Positions 53,883-61,308 of a DNA stretch of 64,000 nucleotides are shown here, piece by piece. The notes under the pieces were generated by a model that worked only from the letters and a program-made list of their open reading frames with translations, searched no databases and had not been told where the DNA came from. The position numbers were made by a program, and so were the translations under genes. The DNA is from Planctomycetota bacterium (lineage in GTDB: Bacteria > Planctomycetota > Phycisphaerae > UBA1845), in assembly GCA_016200265.1 (NCBI GenBank), contig JACQFE010000056.1, positions 26,166-90,165 of the forward strand. Direction: 5' to 3'. Numbering within the stretch: position 1 is the first letter of the stretch; each line of letters opens with the position of its first letter.

Positions 53883-55153
53883 GCTGAGGCTCCTGAATTC
53901 CCTTTGGCGTCCCCCGGACGACGACTCACCATTCGTGCACGACGAGCCAGTTCTACATCGACATCGGCAAACGTCACGCCGAGTTTCGTCATGGCCGTCA
54001 ATGCAAAATAGATCAGGTCGGCCGCTTCCGCGGCTCCCTCTGAAGCTGTGGTCGCGTCAGCAAGCTCGGCGGCTTCTTCGATCAACTTCGCTCGGAGTAG
54101 ACCGGAATCGTCCAGCAAGCGGCGCGTGTAGGAACCGGGAGGTGAATGGGTCAGGCGAGCTTGCAATCGACGTGCCAGCGAGAACAGACCATCTCCATCG
54201 CCCCAGCAGGTGTACGTGTTACGATGGCAAAATCCCGGCTCGCGCTGGCGAACCGTAAAGCGAATGGTATCACGATCACAGTCCAGATCGACATGCAACA
54301 GCTCCTGCGTCGCGCCGGAGGTTTCACCCTTCACCCAGATGCCGCGCAATCGTGATTCGTACACACCTCGTCGGGTCTCGACCGCGCGTTTGAGACTCCT
54401 GGGGGAGGAGTATGCCCATCCCAAAGCGACGCCCATCTCATCGACGACGACAGTCGGCCAAAGTCCGTCCGGTCGGTCGGTGGTGAGCGGCGCGGCGATT
54501 GCTTCAGCCAAGCTGAAGCGGCCCTTGTACAGCGCCATGCCGACCTGCGCATCAGCGCCGAGGCGATCGAGCTCGGCAATCTCGTCGGTGGACGCGATGC
54601 CGCCCGCGACAGTAAGTTGAGCATCGCCGGCGGTTCGAACAAGCTCCTGGACCAATTCCAGCCGGGTGCCACCAAGACGTCCTTCACGTTCGACGAATGT
54701 AACCAGGAACCCGCCGGCCAAGGGCTGTAATTGCCGAAGTTTTTCCAACACGGACTCACCCGTACGCGTCCGCCATCCATCGACCACCACCTCACCATCA
54801 AGACAATCCAGCGCCGCGACGACGCGATCGCGGGACAGTTCCCTCAACACATCTGGCGTCGCCGCCGTACCGAGCATGACTTTACACGCGCCTGCATCAA
54901 GCCAACGAATCGCGGCTTCTAGACTCCTGATGCCTCCACCGACGCGACATGGAGCAATTCGAATCAATTCATGAATGACATCCGCATTGGAGCCGCGACC
55001 CAGCGCCGCATCCAGGTCCACCACGGCGATTTCACCGCAGAGTGCGAACCGTTCGGCGATGGGCCTCGGATCACCCGCATCCAATTCCATCGTTCGCCCG
55101 CCGACCAATTGCACGGCGCGGCCATTCATGAGGTCAATCGACGGAACGATCAT
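53879..55153 (-). CDS. HisA-HisI-HisE triple fusion
   Basis: One 424-residue chain with three pathway activities. Residues 1-225 are HisA (BBM II isomerase, a TIM barrel): MIVPSIDLMNGRAVQLVGG, VGGGIRSLE, MLGTAA, VAGGIAST and QVGMALYKGR. Residues about 230-318 are HisI (PR-AMP cyclohydrolase): LWPTVVVDEMGVALGWAYSS, IWVKGETSGATQ, LDCDRD and a CH...C zinc site at 309-316, where the usual HTGxxSC reads HRNTYTC. Residues about 322-407 are HisE (PR-ATP pyrophosphatase): LFSLARRLQARL and the metal motif KLIEEAAEL ... EAADLIYF. These are steps 2, 3 and 4. It overlaps hisF (ATGA) and hisD. HisI-HisE fusions are common; adding HisA to them is not, in my knowledge. Confidence 0.92.
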   Translation of the reverse strand: MIVPSIDLMNGRAVQLVGGRTMELDAGDPRPIAERFALCGEIAVVDLDAALGRGSNADVIHELIRIAPCRVGGGIRSLEAAIRWLDAGACKVMLGTAATPDVLRELSRDRVVAALDCLDGEVVVDGWRTRTGESVLEKLRQLQPLAGGFLVTFVEREGRLGGTRLELVQELVRTAGDAQLTVAGGIASTDEIAELDRLGADAQVGMALYKGRFSLAEAIAAPLTTDRPDGLWPTVVVDEMGVALGWAYSSPRSLKRAVETRRGVYESRLRGIWVKGETSGATQELLHVDLDCDRDTIRFTVRQREPGFCHRNTYTCWGDGDGLFSLARRLQARLTHSPPGSYTRRLLDDSGLLRAKLIEEAAELADATTASEGAAEAADLIYFALTAMTKLGVTFADVDVELARRARMVSRRPGDAKGNSGASA

Positions 55154-55905
55154 TGACGCACCTCGATTCCGTTTCGGGCGAGGAAGTTCTTGACATCGGC
55201 AACGGTAAACTTCGCGTCGTGAAAGATGCCGGCGGCCAGAACGGCATCCGCGCCGGCCCGGAGTGCTTCGAACATGTGTTCAGGCGATGACGCGCCGCCG
55301 GAAGCGATCACGGGAACGGAGACACGGTGCGTGACGGCGGCGAGAAGTTCCAGGTCGTAGCCGCTTCGTGTTCCATCGCGATCGAAACTCGTCAGCAGAA
55401 TTTCACCCGCTCCGCGTTGCACGCCATCTCGACACCAGTCGACGGCGTCGAGTCCGGTGCGTGTCCGGCCGGATTGCACGACGATGCACCAACTTCCGTC
55501 TTGATTCCGCGCCGCATCCACGGCGAGGACCGTACACTGGCAGCCAAAGCGACCCGCAAGTTCATCAATCAGCGACGGATCGTCGACGGCGGCGGTGTTG
55601 ACTGCGACCTTATCCGCTCCGGCCTCAAGCAAGCCCCGAGCATTCTCCATGCTGCGAACGCCACCCCCGACCGTGAGGGGAATGGAGAGCGTTTCGCGTA
55701 CTGCGCGCACTGTTTGAACCTGATGTTCACGGCCTTCCGGCGTCGCTGATACGTCGAGCAAGACGATTTCATCGGCGCCCTGAGCCTCGTATGCGCCGGC
55801 ACATTCGATCGGCGAGCCGACATCGCGCAGGTTCGAGAACCGCACGCCTTTGACGACGCGACCGTCCCGGCAATCGAGACACGGAATGACACGACGTATC
55901 AACAT
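55150..55905 (-). CDS. hisF: imidazole glycerol phosphate synthase, cyclase subunit
   Basis: A 251-residue TIM-barrel protein that uses ammonia from HisH to turn PRFAR into imidazole glycerol phosphate and AICAR. The catalytic Asp is in IPCLDCRDGRVVKGVRF (Cys-Arg where many have Val-Lys), the second in DVSATPEGRE..., with TVGGGVRSMENARGLLEAGADKVAVNTAAV, the VLAVDA... segment and LLTSFDRDGTRSGYDLEL around the barrel, and VIASGGASSPEHMFEAL for phosphate binding. The ATG at 55905 is chosen because it starts MLIRRVIPCLD; the frame is open further as a shadow of hisH, which it overlaps by seven bases. Confidence 0.95.
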   Translation of the reverse strand: MLIRRVIPCLDCRDGRVVKGVRFSNLRDVGSPIECAGAYEAQGADEIVLLDVSATPEGREHQVQTVRAVRETLSIPLTVGGGVRSMENARGLLEAGADKVAVNTAAVDDPSLIDELAGRFGCQCTVLAVDAARNQDGSWCIVVQSGRTRTGLDAVDWCRDGVQRGAGEILLTSFDRDGTRSGYDLELLAAVTHRVSVPVIASGGASSPEHMFEALRAGADAVLAAGIFHDAKFTVADVKNFLARNGIEVRQ

Positions 55906-56522
55906 TCGACAACCTCCGCTTCGGACGCCGTCACCCACCGACGCAGCAGCGCCACACCCCACGCGCCGGAGAGCTCAGGATGGAATTGGCACGCCAATAT
56001 GGAGCCGCGTTCCAGGGCTGCGACAAAGCGACCACCGTGATCAGACCACGCCGCCCGCCATCCGACCGGCGCTTCAGTGAATCGATACGAGTTGGCAAAG
56101 TATGCACAACCGGGCTGGATGAGCCTGCACGCGGAGTCGATCGAGAGAAAATTCCAGCCCAGTTGCGGAACGCGCACGCAAGAATCGAATCGTGTGGCGC
56201 GCTCTGGGAACACGCCCAGTCCCGCGACGTTGGGGCTTTCCTCGCTACCGGAGCCGAGCAGTTGCATTCCCAGGCAGATGCCGAGCGTTGATCGATCGGC
56301 GCAAACTCGTTGCGCCAACGGCTCGACCAGCCCGCGCGAGCGGAGCTGCGTCATCGCGGCTTCAAATGAGCCAACGCCGGGCAGGACGAGCTGGTCCGCT
56401 TCCTCAACGCTTCGGGCGTCGTCCACAAGACATGCGTCCGCACCGGCTCGACGCAAGCCCGCCAGGACCGAAGCGACGTTGGCGACTCCTGTGCGTAGAA
56501 CAGCAACCGTCTTCCCCGCCAT
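55899..56522 (-). CDS. hisH: imidazole glycerol phosphate synthase, glutamine amidotransferase subunit
   Basis: A 207-residue class I glutaminase that feeds ammonia to HisF. The triad is visible: Cys in LGICLGMQLLG (near residue 80), and His and Glu in ACQFHPELSGAW (near 185). LVLPGVGSFEAAMTQLRSRG is the characteristic PGVG segment. Start and stop overlap neighbours (TAATG with hisB; seven bases with hisF), so HisH and HisF are made side by side as expected for a 1:1 complex. Confidence 0.95.
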   Translation of the reverse strand: MAGKTVAVLRTGVANVASVLAGLRRAGADACLVDDARSVEEADQLVLPGVGSFEAAMTQLRSRGLVEPLAQRVCADRSTLGICLGMQLLGSGSEESPNVAGLGVFPERATRFDSCVRVPQLGWNFLSIDSACRLIQPGCAYFANSYRFTEAPVGWRAAWSDHGGRFVAALERGSILACQFHPELSGAWGVALLRRWVTASEAEVVEC

Positions 56523-57109
56523 TACAACACCCCCTTGGTGCTGGGAATGTCATCGCCGCCATCGCAACGCAAGGCCTCATGCAGTGCCAAGGCGAATGCC
56601 TTGAATGCTGCTTCAGCCCGATGATGGTCATTCACCCCACGCAGGACATCAACATGGACTGTTGTCCGCGCTGCCGTCGCTAACGAGCACAACACGTGTG
56701 CGACGTTTTCACATGATAAATCACCAATTTTGTCCCGGCGGAGACCCAGCTCTACGTGTGCGAACGGTCGGCCGGATAGATCGATCACCGCACGAGCAAG
56801 GGCCTCGTCAAGCGGCGCGAACGCCGAACCGAATCGAGCGATGCCGCGCCGGTCGCCAAGGGCTTGATCGATTGCGGTGCCGATCGCGAGAGCACAATCT
56901 TCCGCCGTATGGTGGTCGTCAACCGCCAGATCGCCGTGGCACTCAAGATCGAGATCGATGCGGGCGTGCCGCGCAAATGCCGTCACAAGATGGTCGAGAA
57001 AGCCGAGCCCCGTGCGCACCTCGGCTCGCCCCGTGCCGTCCAGATCGACAATGACACGGATGTCCGTTTCGTTCGTTTTTCGAGTTCGCGAGCATTGGCG
57101 CGGCGTCAT
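56522..57109 (-). CDS. hisB: imidazoleglycerol-phosphate dehydratase
   Basis: A 195-residue single-domain dehydratase (IGPD) that removes water from imidazole glycerol phosphate. The two metal-binding His-rich repeats are VDDHHTAEDCALAIG and GVNDHHRAEAAFKAFALAL, and GLGFLDHLVTAFARHARID and GDLSCENVAHVL complete the fold. Unlike the enterobacterial HisB it has no N-terminal histidinol-phosphate phosphatase domain, so that activity must come from elsewhere; the adjoining HAD domain of the hisC fusion is the best candidate. ATGA overlap with the upstream gene. Confidence 0.95.
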   Translation of the reverse strand: MTPRQCSRTRKTNETDIRVIVDLDGTGRAEVRTGLGFLDHLVTAFARHARIDLDLECHGDLAVDDHHTAEDCALAIGTAIDQALGDRRGIARFGSAFAPLDEALARAVIDLSGRPFAHVELGLRRDKIGDLSCENVAHVLCSLATAARTTVHVDVLRGVNDHHRAEAAFKAFALALHEALRCDGGDDIPSTKGVL

Positions 57110-58836
57110 GGTAAAAGCTCCTCCAATTCAGCAAGTGTGTTGAGTACGCGCGCGGCGCCTACTGCAAGCAACCGCTCCGATGTAATGCTGGATTCATCCG
57201 ATGGCGCAATGATGCCAAGCGGCACGACTCCGGCGGCACGGGCCGCACGCACGTCGTCTGGAGTGTCACCGATCATCCACGCACGTTCGACGCCGAGCCG
57301 GCGAAGGGCTAACACGACCGGCCCCGGATCGGGCTTCAAGGGGGCGTCTTCCATGCAGACCATCACGTCAAACATTGCATCGACGCCGGCACAACGTAGA
57401 AAACGCGTCGCATCCGAACGCGGTCGGCCGGTTACGATTCCAAGCCGAACGCGCTGTCGCAACCGCTCAAGCAATGTCATTTCCGGCAACAGCCGTTCGG
57501 TCATCCAAAGTCCGAACTCCGCCGAAACTCCCTGGTAAATGGATTCAAATCGCCGCGTTACTTCTTCGAGCGAGACACGCACACCGCGTGCGGAGAGCAA
57601 TCGATGAGTCACCACCCAGTCATTGTTCGAATCCGGCGCTGCCTTCGCTTCCGCAACGTCCTCGAAGGTGACCTCGACGCCAAACGAGCGCGCCGTTTCC
57701 CGGATGGCACGACGATACGAGTTAGACACATCGGCCAGCACGCCGTCGAGATCGAACAAAATGGCCTGCGGTTGGAATGACCTGGAAAGCGCCGTCAACA
57801 CACGCGAAAATGAGCTCTCATTTCCCGGGCAAGTGATCCTGATGCACGAGGACAGCTTCGGTTGATCGGGGAAAATGCGAATGCCGATTCCTTGTCCGGC
57901 CAGGGAATCGCGTATCCACACCGCGTCGCGAACACGCGCGAATACAAAGTTCGCCTGCGAGGGAACCGGCTCGCCGCCAAGGTCACGAATGCACTCGGCC
58001 AATTCATCTCGCTCCAGACGAACGCGGTTGATGTAGTCTTCAATGTCATCCGAATCGCATTGCAGACGAGCGAGCGCGATCGCAAGCGAAACTCCGCTGA
58101 CGTCGTAAGGTCCGCCCGCAGCGCGAATGCGCAATGCGATTTCCGTCGGTGCGATGGCATAACCGACGCGCAGTCCCGCCAAACCCCAGGCCTTGGATAA
58201 CGTGCGCGTGACCACGACATTCGGCAACGTCAGCGCCACAGGCGTCAGATCGGCTTGGGCGAACTCCGCGTACGCCGCATCGACCAGAATCACAGTCTGC
58301 GGACAGGCTTCGGAAAGTCGAACAATATCTGCATTTTCCGCCACCGCTCCGGTCGGATTGTTCGGCGAGATGACCGCGATCATGGCCGTTTCGAGGCCGG
58401 CCGCGGCGAGCACCTCTTGTGTTGGAAACGGACCGTTCGACCAATCGATTTCGACCGTCCGCGCCCCCGCGATTTCAGCATAGCGGCTGAGCATCTCAAA
58501 AGTCGGCACAGGTAGAATCAGCTCCCGTCCTGGCCCAAGGAACGCGCTGCAAATGCGCTCGATCGCGCCATCCGCACCGGCAGTGGCGACCACACGGTGC
58601 GGCTCAACCCCGTGCTTCCGCGCAAGGACCGCCTCAAGCGCGCGCGCTTTCGGATAGCGCTGGAGCACTTCCGGATTCAGACCCGCCAACGCCTCAACGA
58701 CTTCAAGACGCGGTGGCGGGCCTTCGTTCGCATCGAGCCGCAGGTCGATCGGCGCCGGATGAGCCGGGACCGCGTACGGTGCTCGATGGGGCCGCAGCGA
58801 GATCGACGCCATGTCATTCAGAGGATTCGATTTCAC
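57106..58836 (-). CDS. histidinol-phosphate aminotransferase fused to a HAD phosphatase
   Basis: A 576-residue fusion. Residues 1-355 are HisC, a PLP aminotransferase: LDANEGPPPRLEVVEAL, VVATAGADGAIERI, ISPNNPTGAV, VDAAYAEFA and the PLP lysine in RTLSKAWGLAGLRVGYAIAP. Residues 358-576 are a subfamily-IA HAD domain: nucleophile motif ILFDLDGVLADVSNSYRRAI, motif II IVTGRP, Lys in DAPLKPDPGP and acidic motif IGDTPDDVRAA, all present. HisC makes histidinol phosphate's precursor step, so a fused phosphatase fits histidinol-phosphate hydrolysis, the next reaction (inferred). The GTG at 58836 follows AGGGA; an ATG at 58812 (MASISLRPH) is the other possible start. Confidence 0.88.
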   Translation of the reverse strand: MKSNPLNDMASISLRPHRAPYAVPAHPAPIDLRLDANEGPPPRLEVVEALAGLNPEVLQRYPKARALEAVLARKHGVEPHRVVATAGADGAIERICSAFLGPGRELILPVPTFEMLSRYAEIAGARTVEIDWSNGPFPTQEVLAAAGLETAMIAVISPNNPTGAVAENADIVRLSEACPQTVILVDAAYAEFAQADLTPVALTLPNVVVTRTLSKAWGLAGLRVGYAIAPTEIALRIRAAGGPYDVSGVSLAIALARLQCDSDDIEDYINRVRLERDELAECIRDLGGEPVPSQANFVFARVRDAVWIRDSLAGQGIGIRIFPDQPKLSSCIRITCPGNESSFSRVLTALSRSFQPQAILFDLDGVLADVSNSYRRAIRETARSFGVEVTFEDVAEAKAAPDSNNDWVVTHRLLSARGVRVSLEEVTRRFESIYQGVSAEFGLWMTERLLPEMTLLERLRQRVRLGIVTGRPRSDATRFLRCAGVDAMFDVMVCMEDAPLKPDPGPVVLALRRLGVERAWMIGDTPDDVRAARAAGVVPLGIIAPSDESSITSERLLAVGAARVLNTLAELEELLP

Positions 58837-58871
58837 GCTTCGGTCCCTGTGCCCAATGCCTGCTTGTTCAA

Positions 58872-59747
58872 CTACGGAACAATCTGCGAAAGCTGACTCA
58901 CCACGATATCCATTCCGCCATGCGCCTTGATGCGAGGAATAAGACTGGGCAGCTCTTCGCGACGCACCGCGGCCTTGACCGCGTAACCCTGCTGACCATG
59001 AAGTGGAGCGACCGTCGGTTCGCGCATGCACGGAAGAACGGCGATGATGCGTTCCAGATTGGCCTCATCGACGTTCACCTCGACCATCACCCGCCGCCGC
59101 GCCTCCAACACCGAACGCAACAGCATCACAAACCCGTCGATCCGCTCTTTGAATGCCGGATCCTTCAACACCGTGGGATTCGCGTACAACCGCGTGGACG
59201 ACTTGGCCAGTTCATCGAAGACTTGCAGCCCATTGGCCTGCAACGTCGCCCCCGTCGCGACAATATCGACGATGCAGTCCGCGTCCTCCGGTGGATAGAC
59301 CTCGGTCGCCCCGAAGGAACGCAGAAACGTCGCGTTCAGCCCGCGTTCTTGAATCCACGATTTTGTGATTCGCTCAAACTCGGACGCGACGATGAGGGAC
59401 CTCTGAGGGAGATCTCCGCCGGTTAGAAATTCATGCGGGGCGGCGGCCACGAGCCGGACCGGATCGAGCCCGGTGTCGAGCAATTCGACAGCCTCCACGC
59501 CGAATTCCGTGATCCAGTCCGCGCCGGTGAAACCGATGTCGCGTGATTCGACCTGCAGCATCGTTACGATGCTCTGGGGCTTGAGGATCTTGACTTCAAA
59601 TCCCGGAAGCGAAATGTCCGGACGGTATTCGCGAGCGCTGGTGCGCACGCGGATGCCGGCGTCATCGAGCAGCGCGATGACGCCCTCGGCCATTCGGCCT
59701 TTTGGAAGCGCAAGACGCAATCGATCGTGGTCTGGTCGTTGAGGCAT
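58872..59747 (-). CDS. hisG: ATP phosphoribosyltransferase, long form
   Basis: A 291-residue first enzyme of histidine synthesis, joining ATP and PRPP. LRLALPKGRMAEGVIALLDDAGI and LKPQSIVTMLQVESRDIGFTGADWI form the catalytic domains and DADCIVDIVATGATLQANGLQVF is the PRPP motif. The C-terminal 75 residues (RRVMVEVNVDEANLERIIAVLPCMREPTV ... GGMDIVVSQLSQIVP) are the ACT-like regulatory domain for histidine feedback, so this is the long, HisZ-independent form. The ATG at 59747 has GGAG six bases upstream. The frame's earlier GTG at 59864 lies in the leader-peptide region and crosses the attenuator, so it is rejected. Confidence 0.95.
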   Translation of the reverse strand: MPQRPDHDRLRLALPKGRMAEGVIALLDDAGIRVRTSAREYRPDISLPGFEVKILKPQSIVTMLQVESRDIGFTGADWITEFGVEAVELLDTGLDPVRLVAAAPHEFLTGGDLPQRSLIVASEFERITKSWIQERGLNATFLRSFGATEVYPPEDADCIVDIVATGATLQANGLQVFDELAKSSTRLYANPTVLKDPAFKERIDGFVMLLRSVLEARRRVMVEVNVDEANLERIIAVLPCMREPTVAPLHGQQGYAVKAAVRREELPSLIPRIKAHGGMDIVVSQLSQIVP

Positions 59748-59789
59748 TCGAGGCTCCGTTTCGTGACGCGGGCCCCGAAGCAACAGCGC

Positions 59790-59818
59790 AAAAAAAGACG
59801 CCGGTCGGAGCCGGCGTC
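59790..59818 (-). terminator. his operon attenuator terminator
   Basis: On the minus strand GACGCCGG-CTCCGA-CCGGCGTC is a perfect eight-pair, GC-rich stem followed by seven T. It lies 33 bases after the leader-peptide stop and about 40 bases before hisG. Its 5' arm is shared with an upstream antiterminator pairing. Confidence 0.92.
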
Positions 59819-59886
59819 GATGGTCATCTCTAGTTTCTGAGTCTAGACCATCACCCGGCCACAATTCCGTGGTGATGATGGTGGTG
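59810..59886 (-). promoter_or_regulatory. his attenuator: alternative RNA pairings
   Basis: Three mutually exclusive pairings were found by hand. (1:2) CATCACC of the His codons pairs with GGTGATG around the leader stop (59849-59855). (2:3) GCCGG (59855-59859) plus GATGGTC (59846-59852) pair with GACCATC (59819-59825) and CCGGC (59810-59814); this captures the 5' arm of the terminator. (3:4) the terminator itself, 59790-59818. A ribosome waiting at the His codons (59869-59886) covers region 1, lets 2:3 form and gives read-through; one that reaches the stop covers region 2 and terminates. This is the textbook mechanism of enterobacterial his attenuation. Confidence 0.85.
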
Positions 59887-59910
59887 CGAATTCGAAAAAA
59901 GCGTACTCAT
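59851..59910 (-). CDS. hisL: his leader peptide with six consecutive His codons
   Basis: A 19-residue peptide, MSTLFSNSHHHHHHGIVAG, with codons CAC CAC CAT CAT CAC CAC at residues 9-14 and a TGA inside the region 2 pairing arm. The peptide is too short to have a protein function and has the exact design of enterobacterial HisL, where ribosome stalling on uncharged tRNA-His senses histidine shortage. No Shine-Dalgarno sequence is visible; the ATG is about eight bases after the -10 element, so translation may be leaderless. hisG begins 103 bases after the leader stop. Confidence 0.9.
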   Translation of the reverse strand: MSTLFSNSHHHHHHGIVAG

Positions 59911-59918
59911 TGTGGAGT

Positions 59919-59947
59919 AGCCTACTTACCGATCGCTGAGATGTCAA
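59919..59947 (-). promoter_or_regulatory. sigma-70-type promoter of the his operon
   Basis: A perfect -35 element TTGACA (59942-59947) is followed at exactly 17 bases by TAGGCT (59919-59924), which matches TATAAT at three of six positions. Transcription would start about at or just before the ATG of the leader peptide at 59910. Confidence 0.75.
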
Positions 59948-60529
59948 GAAAAAACTCGTGGAAAAGCAAATACTGGCCAGATTCACTTTTCTCGGAGCCT
60001 CGACCGCATGAGGGAGCGGAATGATCACCGCATCAAGTCAGATTCCGCTTACACCCACGCACGGCATAGTTCACGACTGACCGCTACCGAAACGGAGGAT
60101 AATTCATCGTCTCGAAGCGCCGCCTTCAGCCGGCACGACTCGCATCGCGGAACAAGGAGACACGGAATCTCGTTTCCGCACTGGGCGATACAGGACTTGA
60201 AGCTGTGACCTCCTGCGGGTCGAGCAGACGCGTGTGGTCAAAAAAGGCCTGGGTGCATTCGCGAACCGCGTTTTGTCGGCCAAAACGCGGCTTTCGTTGG
60301 TTTGGCGCTGACGCTACGGTGGCGTTGCATTTGCATTGTGTTCATTTGGCGGGCCAGTTGACACTGGGAAGGTCGTTGTCGGGCAAGACCGCACAACAGA
60401 TCAACAGATCTATCACTTTCTTTCCGACTGCGTGGCCATTTACCCACGCCGCAAAGGCTTCGACGAACCAAGCCCCTGCGCGAGTAGCCCGCGCTCGTAG
60501 ACAGCACTCGTTCCCTTGGTCGCATTGCG
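59948..60529. other. 580 bases with no intact gene, partly Rhs-array debris
   Basis: From 59948 to about 60240 no coding signal is seen. From about 60240 to 60529 the minus strand holds a degenerated continuation of the dockerin-like remnant at 60530-60772: after MVDGIKV the frame changes character (SAMRPRERVLSTSAGYSRRG), while a neighbouring phase reads more like the expected linker. At least one frameshift is likely. Confidence 0.5.
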
Positions 60530-60772
60530 GATACCTTGATGCCATCAACCATCGCGGCCACGTCCGTGATATTAGCGACCTCGCTGGCGTTCACGTCGCC
60601 CCAGATCCGTGTCGTCGCCGTCATCGTCGCGGAGCGAATTCCCGAGGGATTTACGAACCACACCTGAAACGTCGTGTTGGGCCGCAGGCTCGTCTCGGTC
60701 ACGTGCACCGCGCTGCCCCATTGGCGCGACGGAGTGGAACAATTCGACGCCACGCAGGACATTTGCTTATCA
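60530..60772 (-). pseudogene. orphan beta/dockerin-like module, broken Rhs or adhesin tip
   Basis: A fragment without start reading ...TPSRQWGSAVHVTETSL, RPNTTFQVWFVNPSGIRSA and IWGDVNASEVANITDVAAMV, then losing its frame. The same module, with RPDTTYQVWFVNPAGVRSA and TWGEVVVNGQVNIADVAATV, opens the Rhs tip at 61309-62715. A third relative ends the giant Cys-rich protein (21.2-21.75 kb: W-G-x-V-S-V-H-S-V-E-I-L-P, then WGDVNNNGVANISDVANVV). It follows the stop of the membrane protein gene at 60780 by about 10 bases, as an unfinished next cassette. Confidence 0.7.
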
Positions 60773-60779
60773 GCTTTCG

Positions 60780-61292
60780 TCAAACACGGTTTCCAATTTT
60801 GCTCTTTTGAGTCCCAGCATCTTGCGTCGGAAAAACCTTGGCCGGATCGAACGCTCTCCCGCATTCCGGGCAGCGGGTCTCCCGAAGCCCTCGGAGGTCG
60901 TAGCGGCACTTGGGGCAGCGTCCGGGTAGTGGCACCTGAGAATGCTGCCATAGGACGGCCGATGCGCCCATGATTAAACCAAGACCGAGGCCGAATGAGA
61001 CCGAAAGGACGGGAAAGATAATCATCCCAGACTCAGGGCTTGAATCGCCCGTCACAAAATGCAAGAAATCACCAATCAGTATTGCTACTGATTTCGGCGG
61101 AGCTGGTCCGAAGAACACGTACGGGACTGGCAACGCACATAGCAGACCAATTACAAATACAATCCGTGCTAACCATCTTGGCATGAAAGGTCGCTCGGCA
61201 CCGCCCTCTTTGCTTGCCATTCCGATTAGTGCTCCAAAAATCGACAATACAACAATAAGAGTTAATCCAAAGAGTGGTAGCAACGCACTCAT
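60780..61292 (-). CDS. membrane protein with zinc ribbon, candidate immunity protein
   Basis: A 170-residue protein with four membrane helices (residues 1-27, 43-63, 70-83 and 93-112) and a C-terminal double-CxxC zinc ribbon, CPKCRYDLRGLRETRCPECG, a motif often seen in planctomycete membrane proteins. It starts 16 bases after the stop of the Rhs tip with a lipase-like toxin domain, the standard place of the cognate immunity gene, and a membrane-resident immunity protein would suit a membrane-attacking toxin. That role is inferred from position. A general housekeeping membrane protein captured by chance is the alternative. Confidence 0.6.
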   Translation of the reverse strand: MSALLPLFGLTLIVVLSIFGALIGMASKEGGAERPFMPRWLARIVFVIGLLCALPVPYVFFGPAPPKSVAILIGDFLHFVTGDSSPESGMIIFPVLSVSFGLGLGLIMGASAVLWQHSQVPLPGRCPKCRYDLRGLRETRCPECGRAFDPAKVFPTQDAGTQKSKIGNRV

Positions 61293-61308
61293 AGCAGTCT
61301 TTCAGGAA

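Noticed and set aside
52614..54258. Plus-strand frames of 85-260 codons opposite hisD and hisA/I/E
   Set aside because: They are antisense shadows of genes with intact active sites.
58872..59864. 330-codon version of HisG
   Set aside because: The additional 39 codons start inside the leader peptide and cross the terminator; the ATG at 59747 with GGAG upstream is better.
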